NCBI GenBank assembly: GCA_036375995.1
Contig: DASVBE010000042.1
Coordinates: 1 to 6,710, forward strand
Direction of reading: 5' to 3'
Source: DASVBE01 sp036375995
GTDB lineage: Bacteria; Actinomycetota; Actinomycetes; Streptosporangiales; Streptosporangiaceae
DNA: 6,710 nucleotides
The number at the start of each line of letters is the position of its first letter. Within the stretch, counting starts at the first letter, position 1. Both the position numbers and the translations under genes were made by a program. Below, one piece after another: positions 1 through 6,710 of this stretch. Below the pieces are notes generated by a model. That model worked only from the letters and a program-made list of their open reading frames with translations. It was not told the DNA's origin and ran no database searches.

Positions 1-188
1 GGCTGGCCGAAGACGGCGATGGCCCCGGCGTCGCTGATCCAGGCCGTCTCACCGCTGTCGTCGGCAACCTGCCAGCCGTCGTGAATCAGCCGGCCCTCGC
101 TGCCGTAGATGCGGATCTCCCTGGCCTTTGCGCCTGCACCGCTGACCACGATGCGCTCGTACTGGTGGATCTTGCTGTGATCGGCCAT
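1..188 (-). CDS. Hypothetical protein, N-terminal part only (cut by window edge)
   Basis: The first 62 codons are visible and the gene continues off the left edge. It starts at ATG 188-186 on the minus strand. A purine-rich Shine-Dalgarno stretch (AAGGAAGAAGG) lies about 8 nt upstream, the best ribosome site on this strand in the window. The product begins MADHSKIHQYERIVVSGAGA and continues with mixed polar and beta-prone sequence (EIRIYGSEGRL, GWQVADD, AWISDAGAIAVFG). It has no signal peptide, membrane segment or cysteine. I do not recognise the family. It lies 100 bp downstream of the sigma factor gene on the same strand, so it could be co-transcribed with it or be a target of it, but nothing in the sequence proves either. 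The gap 189-288 shows no clear promoter or terminator. Confidence 0.7.
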   Translation of the reverse strand, partial: MADHSKIHQYERIVVSGAGAKAREIRIYGSEGRLIHDGWQVADDSGETAWISDAGAIAVFGQ

Positions 189-288
189 TCCGGGAACCTT
201 CTTCCTTGCCGCCGTCGCGGAGCCACTCCAGGCATCCTGCCCGGTTCAGCGCGGCCAATCCCCGGAATGGGCCCCGCTTGAATAGGTC

Positions 289-1209
289 CTAGGCGCCCGC
301 GGGGTAGTGGATCCGGAGCTGCCGGGACCGGCCGCCGGCGAGGCGGTGCACGAAGGTGGCGTGCGGCGGGCAGTGGTCGGGCCATTCGGCCGGGTTGCGG
401 AAGTCGATCTCGATGACCGTGAAGTCACGGCTGGCGAGAACGTCGATGATCGTGGCCCGGACGCCTGCGCTGATCGCGGCCCGCTCCTCGGCCGACCAGG
501 CGGCGATCCCGTGCCACTTCCCGGCCGGGTCGCGGACCTCGACGTCGGGCGCGAACAGCTCCCGGTAGGTGCGCGGCACCGGCCGGTCGTGCACCTCGCG
601 GTAGAACTCGGTCCACTGCTGGCGCGTGGCGGCCTCGGCGCGGGCGTGGCTGAGCGGCGTGCCGTCGGCCGTGGCCAGGAGGGTCCCGGCCAGCCGGGCC
701 CGGGCGCGGTTGAGGCGGCTGCGGACAGTTCCCACCGGGACCGCGGTGACCCGGGCGATCTCCGCGTAGCTGGTGCACCGGGTGAAGTGGCGCAGCATGA
801 CGGTCAGCTGCTCGTCCGCGCTCAGCGTGCCCAGCGCCTGCCACACCCACTCGCGCATGACGTGCCGGTCCAGCGCCTCCTCGGGCCCGGGCACGGCGCC
901 GTCGGCCAGCCCGGCGTCCGCGACCGGGAACTCCCGGCGCTGCCGGATCCGCATCAGGCAGACGTTCCGCAGGACCGTATGCAGCCACGCCGGCGCAGCC
1001 CCGGCCTGGCGCAGCCCGCCCAGCCGCAGCAGCGCGATGACGAAGGTGTCCTGGACCGCGTCGGCCGCGTCGGCGCGGTTGCCGAGCAGCCCGGCCGCGG
1101 CCGCGTACAGCGACGGCCGGCATCGCTCGAGCAGGCCCGCCAGGGCCTGGACGTCGCCCGCGCAGGCCAGCGTGCCCAGCTCCGCGTCGGAGATCGCGAT
1201 CGCTTCCAC
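289..1209 (-). CDS. ECF-type RNA polymerase sigma factor with SnoaL-like C-terminal domain
   Basis: This is a 306-aa alternative sigma factor that should direct RNA polymerase to a specific promoter set. Region 2 spans about residues 26-93: LLERCRPSLYAAAAGLL, then DAADAVQDTFVIALLRL, then WLHTVLRNVCLMRIRQRR. Region 4 spans about 121-178 and includes the helix-turn-helix SYAEIARVTAVPVGTVRSRLNRARARL. Residues about 195-306 form an extension with SnoaL-like features (WTEFYREVHD near its start, HATFVHRLAG and RIHYPAG at the end). Such extensions occur in ECF groups such as ECF41 and mycobacterial SigJ-like factors, where they tune activity without a classical anti-sigma factor. The exact ECF group is not assignable by eye. 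I chose GTG 1209; GTG 1224 (five residues longer) is the alternative. Neither has a good Shine-Dalgarno, so translation may be leaderless. The frame stays open further upstream, but that part is low-complexity and lacks sigma features. The gene is divergent from the SnoaL-like gene at 1318. Confidence 0.88.
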   Translation of the reverse strand: MEAIAISDAELGTLACAGDVQALAGLLERCRPSLYAAAAGLLGNRADAADAVQDTFVIALLRLGGLRQAGAAPAWLHTVLRNVCLMRIRQRREFPVADAGLADGAVPGPEEALDRHVMREWVWQALGTLSADEQLTVMLRHFTRCTSYAEIARVTAVPVGTVRSRLNRARARLAGTLLATADGTPLSHARAEAATRQQWTEFYREVHDRPVPRTYRELFAPDVEVRDPAGKWHGIAAWSAEERAAISAGVRATIIDVLASRDFTVIEIDFRNPAEWPDHCPPHATFVHRLAGGRSRQLRIHYPAGA

Positions 1210-1235
1210 GTAAGGCAGATGCACGGGCCCGGCCG

Positions 1236-1251
1236 GAAGTTCGCGAACTTC
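1236..1251. promoter_or_regulatory. Perfect 16-bp palindrome, candidate operator
   Basis: GAAGTTCG followed directly by its reverse complement CGAACTTC forms a perfect, spacer-free 16-bp palindrome. It lies 27-42 bp upstream of the sigma factor GTG (1209) and 67 bp upstream of the SnoaL-like ATG (1318). If the sigma mRNA is leaderless, the site would cover its -35 region. This suits a dimeric regulator or an overlapping promoter element. No known regulator consensus is confidently matched, so operator function is inference. Confidence 0.45.
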
Positions 1252-1273
1252 GCCCCGGCCCGGCGCATCTGAC

Positions 1274-1300
1274 CGGTGACGCTCACCGCGGGCGTCACCG
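1274..1300. promoter_or_regulatory. Inverted repeat with 9-bp arms upstream of the SnoaL-like gene
   Basis: CGGTGACGC (1274-1282) and GCGTCACCG (1292-1300) are perfect inverted arms around a 9-nt spacer. The right arm ends 17 bp before the ATG at 1318. A direct repeat of TCACCGC (1283-1289 and 1295-1301, 12-bp period) overlaps it. It may be a regulator-binding site or a 5' leader hairpin just ahead of the Shine-Dalgarno AAGGAG (1306-1311). Either would be expected to limit expression of the SnoaL-like gene. Function is inferred from position only. Confidence 0.4.
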
Positions 1301-1317
1301 CTGACAAGGAGACGAGC

Positions 1318-1773
1318 ATGACCACTACCGCCGGGCAGCCCGTAGCCAACACCGTCACCCAGACCGAGGCCGCCAAGGCCGTCATCCGGTCCTTCGTCGA
1401 CGCCTGGAACAGCCGTGACTTCGGCCGGTTCGGGATCCTGATGGCCGAGGGCGCCGTGCTGCGGATCGGCGGGAGCGTGGTTCCCTGCGGCCCGGCCGGG
1501 ACCCGGGCCATCGCGCAGGAGTGGACCACGGCGTTCCCGGACTGGCGCTTCGACCTGCTGGCCCTGATCGCCGAGGGCGACCTGGTCGTCGCGCACATGC
1601 CCTACGCCGGCACCCACCGCGGGGCCATCCTCGGCATCGAGCCCACCAACCGCTCCTGCTCCGTGGACGAGATCGTAATCTTCCGGCTCCGCGACGGGAA
1701 GATTGCCGAGGCCTGGGAGGTCTACGACGAGGCCGGCATGTGGCGCCAGCTCGGGGTCGCCCCGCCGGGGTGA
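1318..1773 (+). CDS. SnoaL-like / ester-cyclase-family protein
   Basis: This is a 151-aa cytoplasmic protein of the SnoaL-like alpha+beta barrel fold, the family that includes polyketide cyclases and many small-molecule-binding proteins. Visible hallmarks are the N-terminal helix AAKAVIRSFVDAWNSRDFGRF (about 18-38), TRAIAQEWTTAFPDWRFDLLALIAEGDLVVAHMPYAGTH (about 62-100) and the C-terminal strand-rich VDEIVIFRLRDGKIAEAWEVYDEAGMWRQLG (about 116-146). Length and motif order match stand-alone ester-cyclase/SnoaL proteins. Substrate cannot be told, and an enzymatic role is not certain. ATG 1318 is preferred because AAGGAG sits six bases upstream; an in-frame GTG at 1276 would place the start inside the inverted repeat. 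The gene is divergent from a sigma factor that ends in a SnoaL-like domain, suggesting a shared ligand or regulation. Its stop is 6 bp from the end of convergent zur, leaving no room for a separate terminator. Confidence 0.88.
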   Translation: MTTTAGQPVANTVTQTEAAKAVIRSFVDAWNSRDFGRFGILMAEGAVLRIGGSVVPCGPAGTRAIAQEWTTAFPDWRFDLLALIAEGDLVVAHMPYAGTHRGAILGIEPTNRSCSVDEIVIFRLRDGKIAEAWEVYDEAGMWRQLGVAPPG

Positions 1774-1779
1774 GTCCGG

Positions 1780-2214
1780 TCAGAGCGCTCGGCAGGCTGG
1801 GCAGAGCCCGAACAGCTCGACGGTGTGGCCGACGTCGGTGAAGCCGGCCTCGGCGGCGACCTGCTCGGCCCACCGCTCGACCGCGCGGCCCTCGACCTCC
1901 ACGCTGGTGCCGCAGTTGCGGCAGGTCAGGTGGTGATGGTGGGCGTCGGTGCGGCAGCGCCGGTAGAGGATCTCGCCGCTGATGTCGCGGATGGTGTCGA
2001 CCGCGCCGTCCTCGGTGAGGACCTGCAGGTGCCGGTAGACGGTGGTGAGCCCGACCTGCTCGCCCTGCTCCCGGAGCCGGGCGTAGATCTGCTGCGCGCT
2101 GCAGAACCCGGGCAGGCTGTCCAGCGCCAGCGAAACCGCCTCGGCCTGGCGGGTGCCGCGGACCCGGGTGCCGCGGCCCTGGGGCGACCGGGCCGGACGC
2201 GAACTGGTCACCAC
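1780..2214 (-). CDS. zur: Zinc uptake regulator Zur (Fur family)
   Basis: This is a 144-aa Fur-family metalloregulator that, when zinc-loaded, represses zinc import and related genes. The winged helix is at the N-terminus, with recognition-helix region VGLTTVYRHLQVLTEDGAV (about 54-72). The metal-binding part carries C87, the four-histidine run H92-H95, H130 and two structural zinc pairs, C98/C101 and C138/C141. The sequence AHHHHLTCRNCGTSVEVEG with HTVELFGLCPAC is typical of actinobacterial Zur (mycobacterial FurB) rather than of iron-sensing FurA or peroxide-sensing PerR. Two GTG codons stand side by side at 2214 and 2211, and either could be the start. No Shine-Dalgarno is visible. Zur is divergent from the DUF255 gene across 61 bp (2215-2275), where I see no AT-rich Zur box. 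It is convergent with the SnoaL-like gene. No znuABC-like genes are adjacent in this window. Confidence 0.93.
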   Translation of the reverse strand: MVTSSRPARSPQGRGTRVRGTRQAEAVSLALDSLPGFCSAQQIYARLREQGEQVGLTTVYRHLQVLTEDGAVDTIRDISGEILYRRCRTDAHHHHLTCRNCGTSVEVEGRAVERWAEQVAAEAGFTDVGHTVELFGLCPACRAL

Positions 2215-2275
2215 CGCACGGTAGCAGCCGCCGGCCCGCGGGATGGCGCGCCAGGACCGGGGCCAAGATGGGGAT

Positions 2276-4354
<2,079 letters not shown>

Positions 4355-4370
4355 TGGACTTGCCCCGGGT

Positions 4371-4488
4371 GGGTAACCTCAGGATGTCGGGGTGCGCGAC
4401 CGGGAATGTGCGGGTAACCCCGATTTTGCCTTGGGGGTATGGACCGCCGGCCGGCGCTCAGGCAAGGTGAAACGTGCAGGGGCCTTGC
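4371..4488 (+). promoter_or_regulatory. Possible structured 5' leader of the NlpC/P60 gene
   Basis: The gap before the NlpC/P60 gene contains several short pairing elements. The octamer GGGTAACC occurs twice (4371-4378 and 4412-4419). TCGGGGT (4387-4393) can pair with ACCCCGA (4417-4423). TTTTGCCTTG (4424-4433) can pair over ten positions, two of them G-U, with CAAGGTGAAA (4463-4472), enclosing the palindrome CGCCGGCCGGCG. GCAAGG (4462-4467) can instead pair with CCTTGC (4483-4488), so the last two stems exclude each other. The CAAGG segment includes a Shine-Dalgarno-like AAGG ahead of an alternative GTG start at 4474. This resembles an attenuator layout, but short stems arise easily in such GC-rich DNA. 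It does not match a riboswitch class I recognise. No convincing -35/-10 pair was found. Confidence 0.25.
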
Positions 4489-4521
4489 GGAGCGGACGGA
4501 CGGCGGAAGGGGGAGTGGCGG

Positions 4522-5811
4522 GTGCGCGACCTGACCAGGCGCGTGTCCCCGGTGGCTCTGGCCGGGCTGGCCCTGGCGGCGACCGCCGCGGGCTGGCCGC
4601 TGAGCGCTGCCCAGGCGGCCCAGGTGACCCCGACCCCGTCAGCTTCGCCGAGCCCGACCGTCCCGGCGGCCGTGGTTTTCCGCACTACCGCCGGGACCAG
4701 CTCCTCGGTGCTGCAGCTGCCAGGAACCAACCGTAATAAATCATCCAAGGTCCCGGTGGCAGCGCCGGCCCCCATTCCGGCGTCGGGCCGGGTCGCGCCG
4801 CTGAAGCAGCTGCATTCGTCCGACGTGCTGGTCGTGGCGCGGACCGCGCTGCCCGCCGGAACCGCGGCGGCGCTGGCCCGGCTGCCGGGCGTGACCGCGG
4901 TGCAGACCCTGGACGCCGCCCGGATCAAGATCAACGGCAAGTACGTGGCGGTCCTCGGCGTCGACCCGTCCGCGTTCCGCGGGTTCGCGGCCAAGCCGAC
5001 CGCCCGGTCCAGCCAGCTGTGGCAGGGCGTGGCCGACGGGCGGATCGCGGTCTCGTGGACCATGGGCCGGCTGGACAAGCTGCCGCTCGGCGGCAAGGTC
5101 AAGGTGACCGGCGCGGGCCGGACCGAGCGGCTCATGATCGGCGGTTTCGGCACGGTCGGCATCCCCGGCGTCGACGGGATCGTGTCGCACGAAGTCGCCC
5201 GCCGGCTCGGCCTCCCGGCCGGCAACGCGATCGTGATCAGCGCGCCGAAGGCCCAGCTGGCCACGCTGGACAAGCTGATCTCCCGGCACGTGCCGCGCGG
5301 CGCGGTGGTGGACCCGCTGGTCGCGCCCGGGCCGACGGCCGTGCAGGTCGCCGCGGCCGGGCTGGCCGGCGCGGGCAGCGCGGCGACCGACCAGGGCCCC
5401 GGGCTGACCAGGACCCAGGTGATCGCGTTCCTGAAGGCGGCGGAGAGCAAGATCGGTCGGCCGTACGTGTGGGGCGGGTCCGGGCCGAGCGTGTTCGACT
5501 GCTCCGGGCTCGTGCAGTGGTCGCTGGCGCAGGCCGGGGTGACGGTGCCGCGGGTCGCGGTGGACCAGGCCAGGACCGGCCCGGCCGTGCCGGTGAGCCA
5601 GCTCCAGCCCGGTGACCTGCTCTTCTATCACACCGACCCGACCGCGCCGGCGTACATCTCGCACGTCGCGATCTACCTGGGCAACAACATGATGCTGCAG
5701 GCCCCGCGGCCCGGGCTGACCGTCGAGGTGGTCCCGCTCGATGTCGGCACGGGCTTCGCCGGCGCGGTCCGCATCTACCCGCGGGTCGCCCTGGCCGCCG
5801 CCGCGGGCTGA
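4522..5811 (+). CDS. Secreted NlpC/P60 (C40) cell-wall peptidase with N-terminal MacB/FtsX-ectodomain-like region
   Basis: This 429-aa exported protein probably cleaves peptide bonds in peptidoglycan stem peptides. A Sec signal peptide fills residues 1 to about 32: basic RDLTRR, hydrophobic core VALAGLALAATAAGW, and AQA-type cleavage. A Pro/Ser/Thr-rich stretch follows. Residues about 95-265 (DVLVVARTALPAG, VLGVDPSAFRGF, GRIAVSWTMGRLDKLPLGGKVKVTG, VSHEVARRLGLPAGNAIVI) resemble the extracellular core domain of MacB/FtsX-type permeases, but no membrane segments follow; this assignment is tentative. An Ala/Gly linker leads to the NlpC/P60 domain (about 304-429) with GRPYVWGGSGPSVFDCSGLVQWSL, catalytic C327, H381 in ISHVAIYLGNN and Q393 as the third polar residue. 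GTG 4522 is chosen because AAGGGGGAG lies six bases upstream and the signal peptide then starts normally; GTG 4474 also has AAGG six bases upstream and would add 16 residues. Codons for residues 67-74 are unusually A/T-ending. Confidence 0.9.
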   Translation: MRDLTRRVSPVALAGLALAATAAGWPLSAAQAAQVTPTPSASPSPTVPAAVVFRTTAGTSSSVLQLPGTNRNKSSKVPVAAPAPIPASGRVAPLKQLHSSDVLVVARTALPAGTAAALARLPGVTAVQTLDAARIKINGKYVAVLGVDPSAFRGFAAKPTARSSQLWQGVADGRIAVSWTMGRLDKLPLGGKVKVTGAGRTERLMIGGFGTVGIPGVDGIVSHEVARRLGLPAGNAIVISAPKAQLATLDKLISRHVPRGAVVDPLVAPGPTAVQVAAAGLAGAGSAATDQGPGLTRTQVIAFLKAAESKIGRPYVWGGSGPSVFDCSGLVQWSLAQAGVTVPRVAVDQARTGPAVPVSQLQPGDLLFYHTDPTAPAYISHVAIYLGNNMMLQAPRPGLTVEVVPLDVGTGFAGAVRIYPRVALAAAAG

Positions 5812-5815
5812 GCGT

Positions 5816-5876
5816 TACCGGCTGCGCGTCCCGGGCTGAGTGCCTGGCGGCCCGGTTTACCAGCGCAGTTCCGGTA
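5816..5876 (+). terminator. Branched hairpin after the NlpC/P60 gene, likely terminator
   Basis: TACCGGCTGCGC (5816-5827) pairs with GCGCAG (5863-5868) plus CCGGTA (5871-5876), separated by a two-base TT bulge, giving 12 bp. An inner stem CCGGGC (5831-5836) / GCCCGG (5850-5855) sits inside. It begins four bases after the stop codon. There is no downstream T-tract, as is common for actinobacterial terminators, so termination is inferred from position and stability. Confidence 0.5.
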
Positions 5877-5917
5877 CTCACTCCTGCCCCACGCCGATGT
5901 TGCGCCTGCTCTATTGA

Positions 5918-5937
5918 CGTGTAATCATAATTACATG
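5918..5937. promoter_or_regulatory. AT-rich palindrome overlapping the start codon of the 5935 gene
   Basis: TGTAATCATAATTACA (5920-5935) is a perfect inverted repeat with 6-bp arms TGTAAT/ATTACA and a 4-nt centre CATA. With one mismatch it extends to 5918-5937, including the ATG. It is the most AT-rich patch of the window. No Shine-Dalgarno is present, so the mRNA is probably leaderless with its transcription start at or near A5935. TTGCGC (5900-5905) with AATCAT (5923-5928) at 17-nt spacing is a weak promoter candidate for such a start. A protein bound here would block both the -10 region and transcription start. The likely binder is the gene's own product, by inference. Confidence 0.55.
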
Positions 5938-6477
5938 AGTACAACGGATGAAGCCGCGGGCTCGTCGTCGCCCGCCGCGAAGCTCCGCGGCTGGTTCACC
6001 GGCCGCCTGCCCGCCGAATGGTTCACCAGCGCACCCGAGATCATCGTGGACCGCGAGGAGATCACGCTGACCGGCACACTGCCCGACCCGGAGACGGCCG
6101 CCGACGCGGCCGACGCCGAGCGGGCCGCGGCCGCCGAGGGCCGGATCCGGCGGTTCCGCGAGGAGACCCGCCAGCGGCGGATGGAGATCGCCAGGGAGGC
6201 GGAGCACAGCTTCGGCCGGAAGGTTTCCTGGGGGGTCACGTGCGGCGGATCGACTGTGATGTTCACCACTTTCTCGGTCCCGGTGATGACCCGGCTGCGG
6301 CAGTCCGAGCGGCGCGTTCTGGACACGCTGGTGGACGCCGGCGTGGCCCGCAGCCGCAGCGACGCGCTCGCCTGGTGCGTCCGCCTGGTGGGCGAGCACG
6401 AAGACGGCTGGCTGGCCGATCTGCGCGACGCGCTCCAGAAAGTGGCCGAGGTCCGGTCCGGCGGGCCGCGCTCCTGA
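5935..6477 (+). CDS. Conserved actinobacterial-type protein with putative ribbon-helix-helix C-terminus
   Basis: This is a 180-aa soluble protein of unknown function. An N-terminal part (GWFTGRLPAEWFTSAPEIIVDREEITLTGTL, about 19-49) is followed by an Ala/Glu/Arg-rich helical stretch (about 54-92, including RRFREETRQRRMEIAREAEHSFGRKVSWGV). The C-terminal segment has the outline of a ribbon-helix-helix DNA-binding fold: beta strand FTTFSVPVMTRL (110-121), helix SERRVLDTLVDAG (124-136), turn and helix ARSRSDALAWCVRLV (138-152). A tail LADLRDALQKVAEVRS follows. From memory, similar proteins of this length are widespread in actinobacteria without assigned function; I cannot verify that here. ATG 5935 has no Shine-Dalgarno and lies inside a palindrome, suggesting a leaderless, possibly self-repressed gene. 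It stands alone between two hairpin terminators, with no toxin-like partner visible, which argues against a classical toxin-antitoxin pair. Confidence 0.82.
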   Translation: MSTTDEAAGSSSPAAKLRGWFTGRLPAEWFTSAPEIIVDREEITLTGTLPDPETAADAADAERAAAAEGRIRRFREETRQRRMEIAREAEHSFGRKVSWGVTCGGSTVMFTTFSVPVMTRLRQSERRVLDTLVDAGVARSRSDALAWCVRLVGEHEDGWLADLRDALQKVAEVRSGGPRS

Positions 6478-6489
6478 CCGGCCGGGCGG

Positions 6490-6512
6490 CCCGCCGCGGC
6501 TCTCGCGGCGGG
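6490..6512 (+). terminator. GC hairpin after the 5935 gene, likely terminator
   Basis: CCCGCCGCG (6490-6498) and CGCGGCGGG (6504-6512) form a perfect 9-bp stem with a 5-nt loop GCTCT. The hairpin begins 12 bases past the stop codon at 6477. It lacks a T-tract. Its position makes transcription termination the simplest role, perhaps together with the longer hairpin that starts 16 bp further on. Confidence 0.5.
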
Positions 6513-6528
6513 GTCGCTGATCATCATG

Positions 6529-6585
6529 GCCGGGCCCGCGCGCGGTAACCGGAAACTCTTTCCGCTTACCGCGCGCGGGCCCGGC
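6529..6585. repeat. 57-nt near-perfect long hairpin (terminator or structural element)
   Basis: Two 20-bp perfectly inverted arms (6529-6548 and 6566-6585, GCCGGGCCCGCG... ending GGTAA) enclose a 17-nt centre. The centre itself pairs as CGGAAA/TTTCCG after one C-C mismatch, leaving the loop CTC. The total is 26 paired bases in 57 nt. A short outer pair GATCA (6519-6523)/TGATC (6589-6593) flanks it. As nearly symmetric DNA without a T-tract, it could act as a bidirectional terminator, form a cruciform, or be a dispersed repeat. It lies between the 5935 gene and a possible gene start at 6621. Confidence 0.6.
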
Positions 6586-6620
6586 GCGTGATCGTGTCGC
6601 AAAGTGATATCGCCAACTCA

Positions 6621-6710
6621 ATGAACCCGTGGCAGGCCGGCAATAGCCGCCGCCGGGCCGCCCGCGACCGCCGTCGCCCCGCCCGGCGGACCGCCGCCGG
6701 GCCCGGCCCC
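6621..6710 (+). CDS. Possible start of an unrecognised gene (partial, runs off window)
   Basis: An open frame begins at ATG 6621 and stays open to the window end (30 codons). Its product begins MNPWQAGNSRRR and continues strongly Arg/Ala/Pro-rich. Codon third positions are almost all G or C, as in the neighbouring genes. There is no Shine-Dalgarno. The AT-richer stretch 6600-6620 (AAAGTGATATCG) could hold a -10 element for a leaderless transcript. A basic N-terminus could precede a membrane segment or DNA-binding domain, but none is visible yet. In GC-rich DNA a 30-codon open frame is common by chance, so support is weak. Confidence 0.25.
   Translation, partial: MNPWQAGNSRRRAARDRRRPARRTAAGPGP

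Noticed and set aside
1210..1617. Upstream extension of the sigma factor to a 442-aa protein
   Set aside because: The added N-terminus is low-complexity, antisense to the SnoaL-like gene, and sigma features begin only after GTG 1209.
2215..2275. Zur box between zur and the DUF255 gene
   Set aside because: Known Zur sites are AT-rich inverted repeats; this gap is GC-rich and only shows the short palindrome GGCGCGCC.
4371..4440. Stress sigma-factor promoters (GGGTAA, GGGTAT and GGGAAT boxes)
   Set aside because: Single boxes resemble SigB- or SigR-type elements, but the partner boxes are missing at the required spacing.
4355..4521. c-di-AMP (ydaO) riboswitch upstream of the cell-wall hydrolase gene
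   Set aside because: Considered because such leaders precede hydrolase genes in actinobacteria, but the conserved ydaO core segments are not visible.
4458..5450. Minus-strand open frame of 330 codons opposite the NlpC/P60 gene
   Set aside because: Antisense shadow of a gene with clear signal peptide and catalytic motifs; no recognisable domain of its own.
5911..6621. Minus-strand open frame of 236 codons opposite the 5935 gene
   Set aside because: It runs through both hairpins and the AT-rich palindrome, has no Shine-Dalgarno or recognisable motif, and the plus-strand product is far more protein-like.
5935..6710. Toxin-antitoxin pair headed by a ribbon-helix-helix antitoxin
   Set aside because: No toxin-like gene is adjacent: strong hairpins follow the gene, and the protein is longer than typical RHH antitoxins.

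Overview
The window is very GC-rich and dense. Its genes have an almost exclusively G/C third codon position, GTG starts are common, and several genes have no Shine-Dalgarno sequence. Together with an actinobacterial-type Zur, an ECF sigma factor with a SnoaL-like tail and a secreted NlpC/P60 hydrolase, this points to a high-GC actinobacterium, perhaps a Streptosporangiales/Streptomycetales-type lineage. The genus cannot be fixed from the sequence. The content looks chromosomal: I see no insertion sequence, phage gene, CRISPR array, tRNA or rRNA.

Layout. (1) Positions 1-188, minus: the N-terminal part of an unrecognised protein cut by the window edge. (2) 289-1209, minus: an ECF-type sigma factor with a SnoaL-like C-terminal domain. 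(3) 1210-1317: a divergent intergenic region with a perfect 16-bp palindrome and a 9+9-bp inverted repeat. (4) 1318-1773, plus: a free-standing SnoaL-like protein. (5) 1780-2214, minus: the zinc-uptake regulator Zur, ending 6 bp from the SnoaL-like gene. (6) 2276-4354, plus: a 692-aa DUF255 / YyaL-SSP411 thioredoxin-like protein, divergent from zur. (7) 4355-4521: an untranslated leader with possible alternative RNA stems. (8) 4522-5811, plus: an exported NlpC/P60 peptidase with an unusual N-terminal half, followed by a branched hairpin. (9) 5935-6477, plus: a 180-aa protein with a predicted ribbon-helix-helix-like C-terminus, whose start codon lies in an AT-rich palindrome. (10) 6478-6710: two tandem GC-rich hairpins, the second 57 nt long, then a possible leaderless gene start running off the window.

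How the genes relate. The sigma factor and the divergent SnoaL-like gene form the most likely functional pair: related domains, a shared promoter region and symmetric sites between them. Zur is a global zinc sensor, and no zinc transporter or obvious Zur box lies beside it. The DUF255, NlpC/P60 and ribbon-helix-helix-like genes look like separate transcription units, the last two with their own hairpins. No complete new multi-gene system is visible. The best leads are the domain architecture of the NlpC/P60 protein, the likely autoregulated leaderless gene at 5935, the sigma/SnoaL pair and the long hairpin at 6529-6585.
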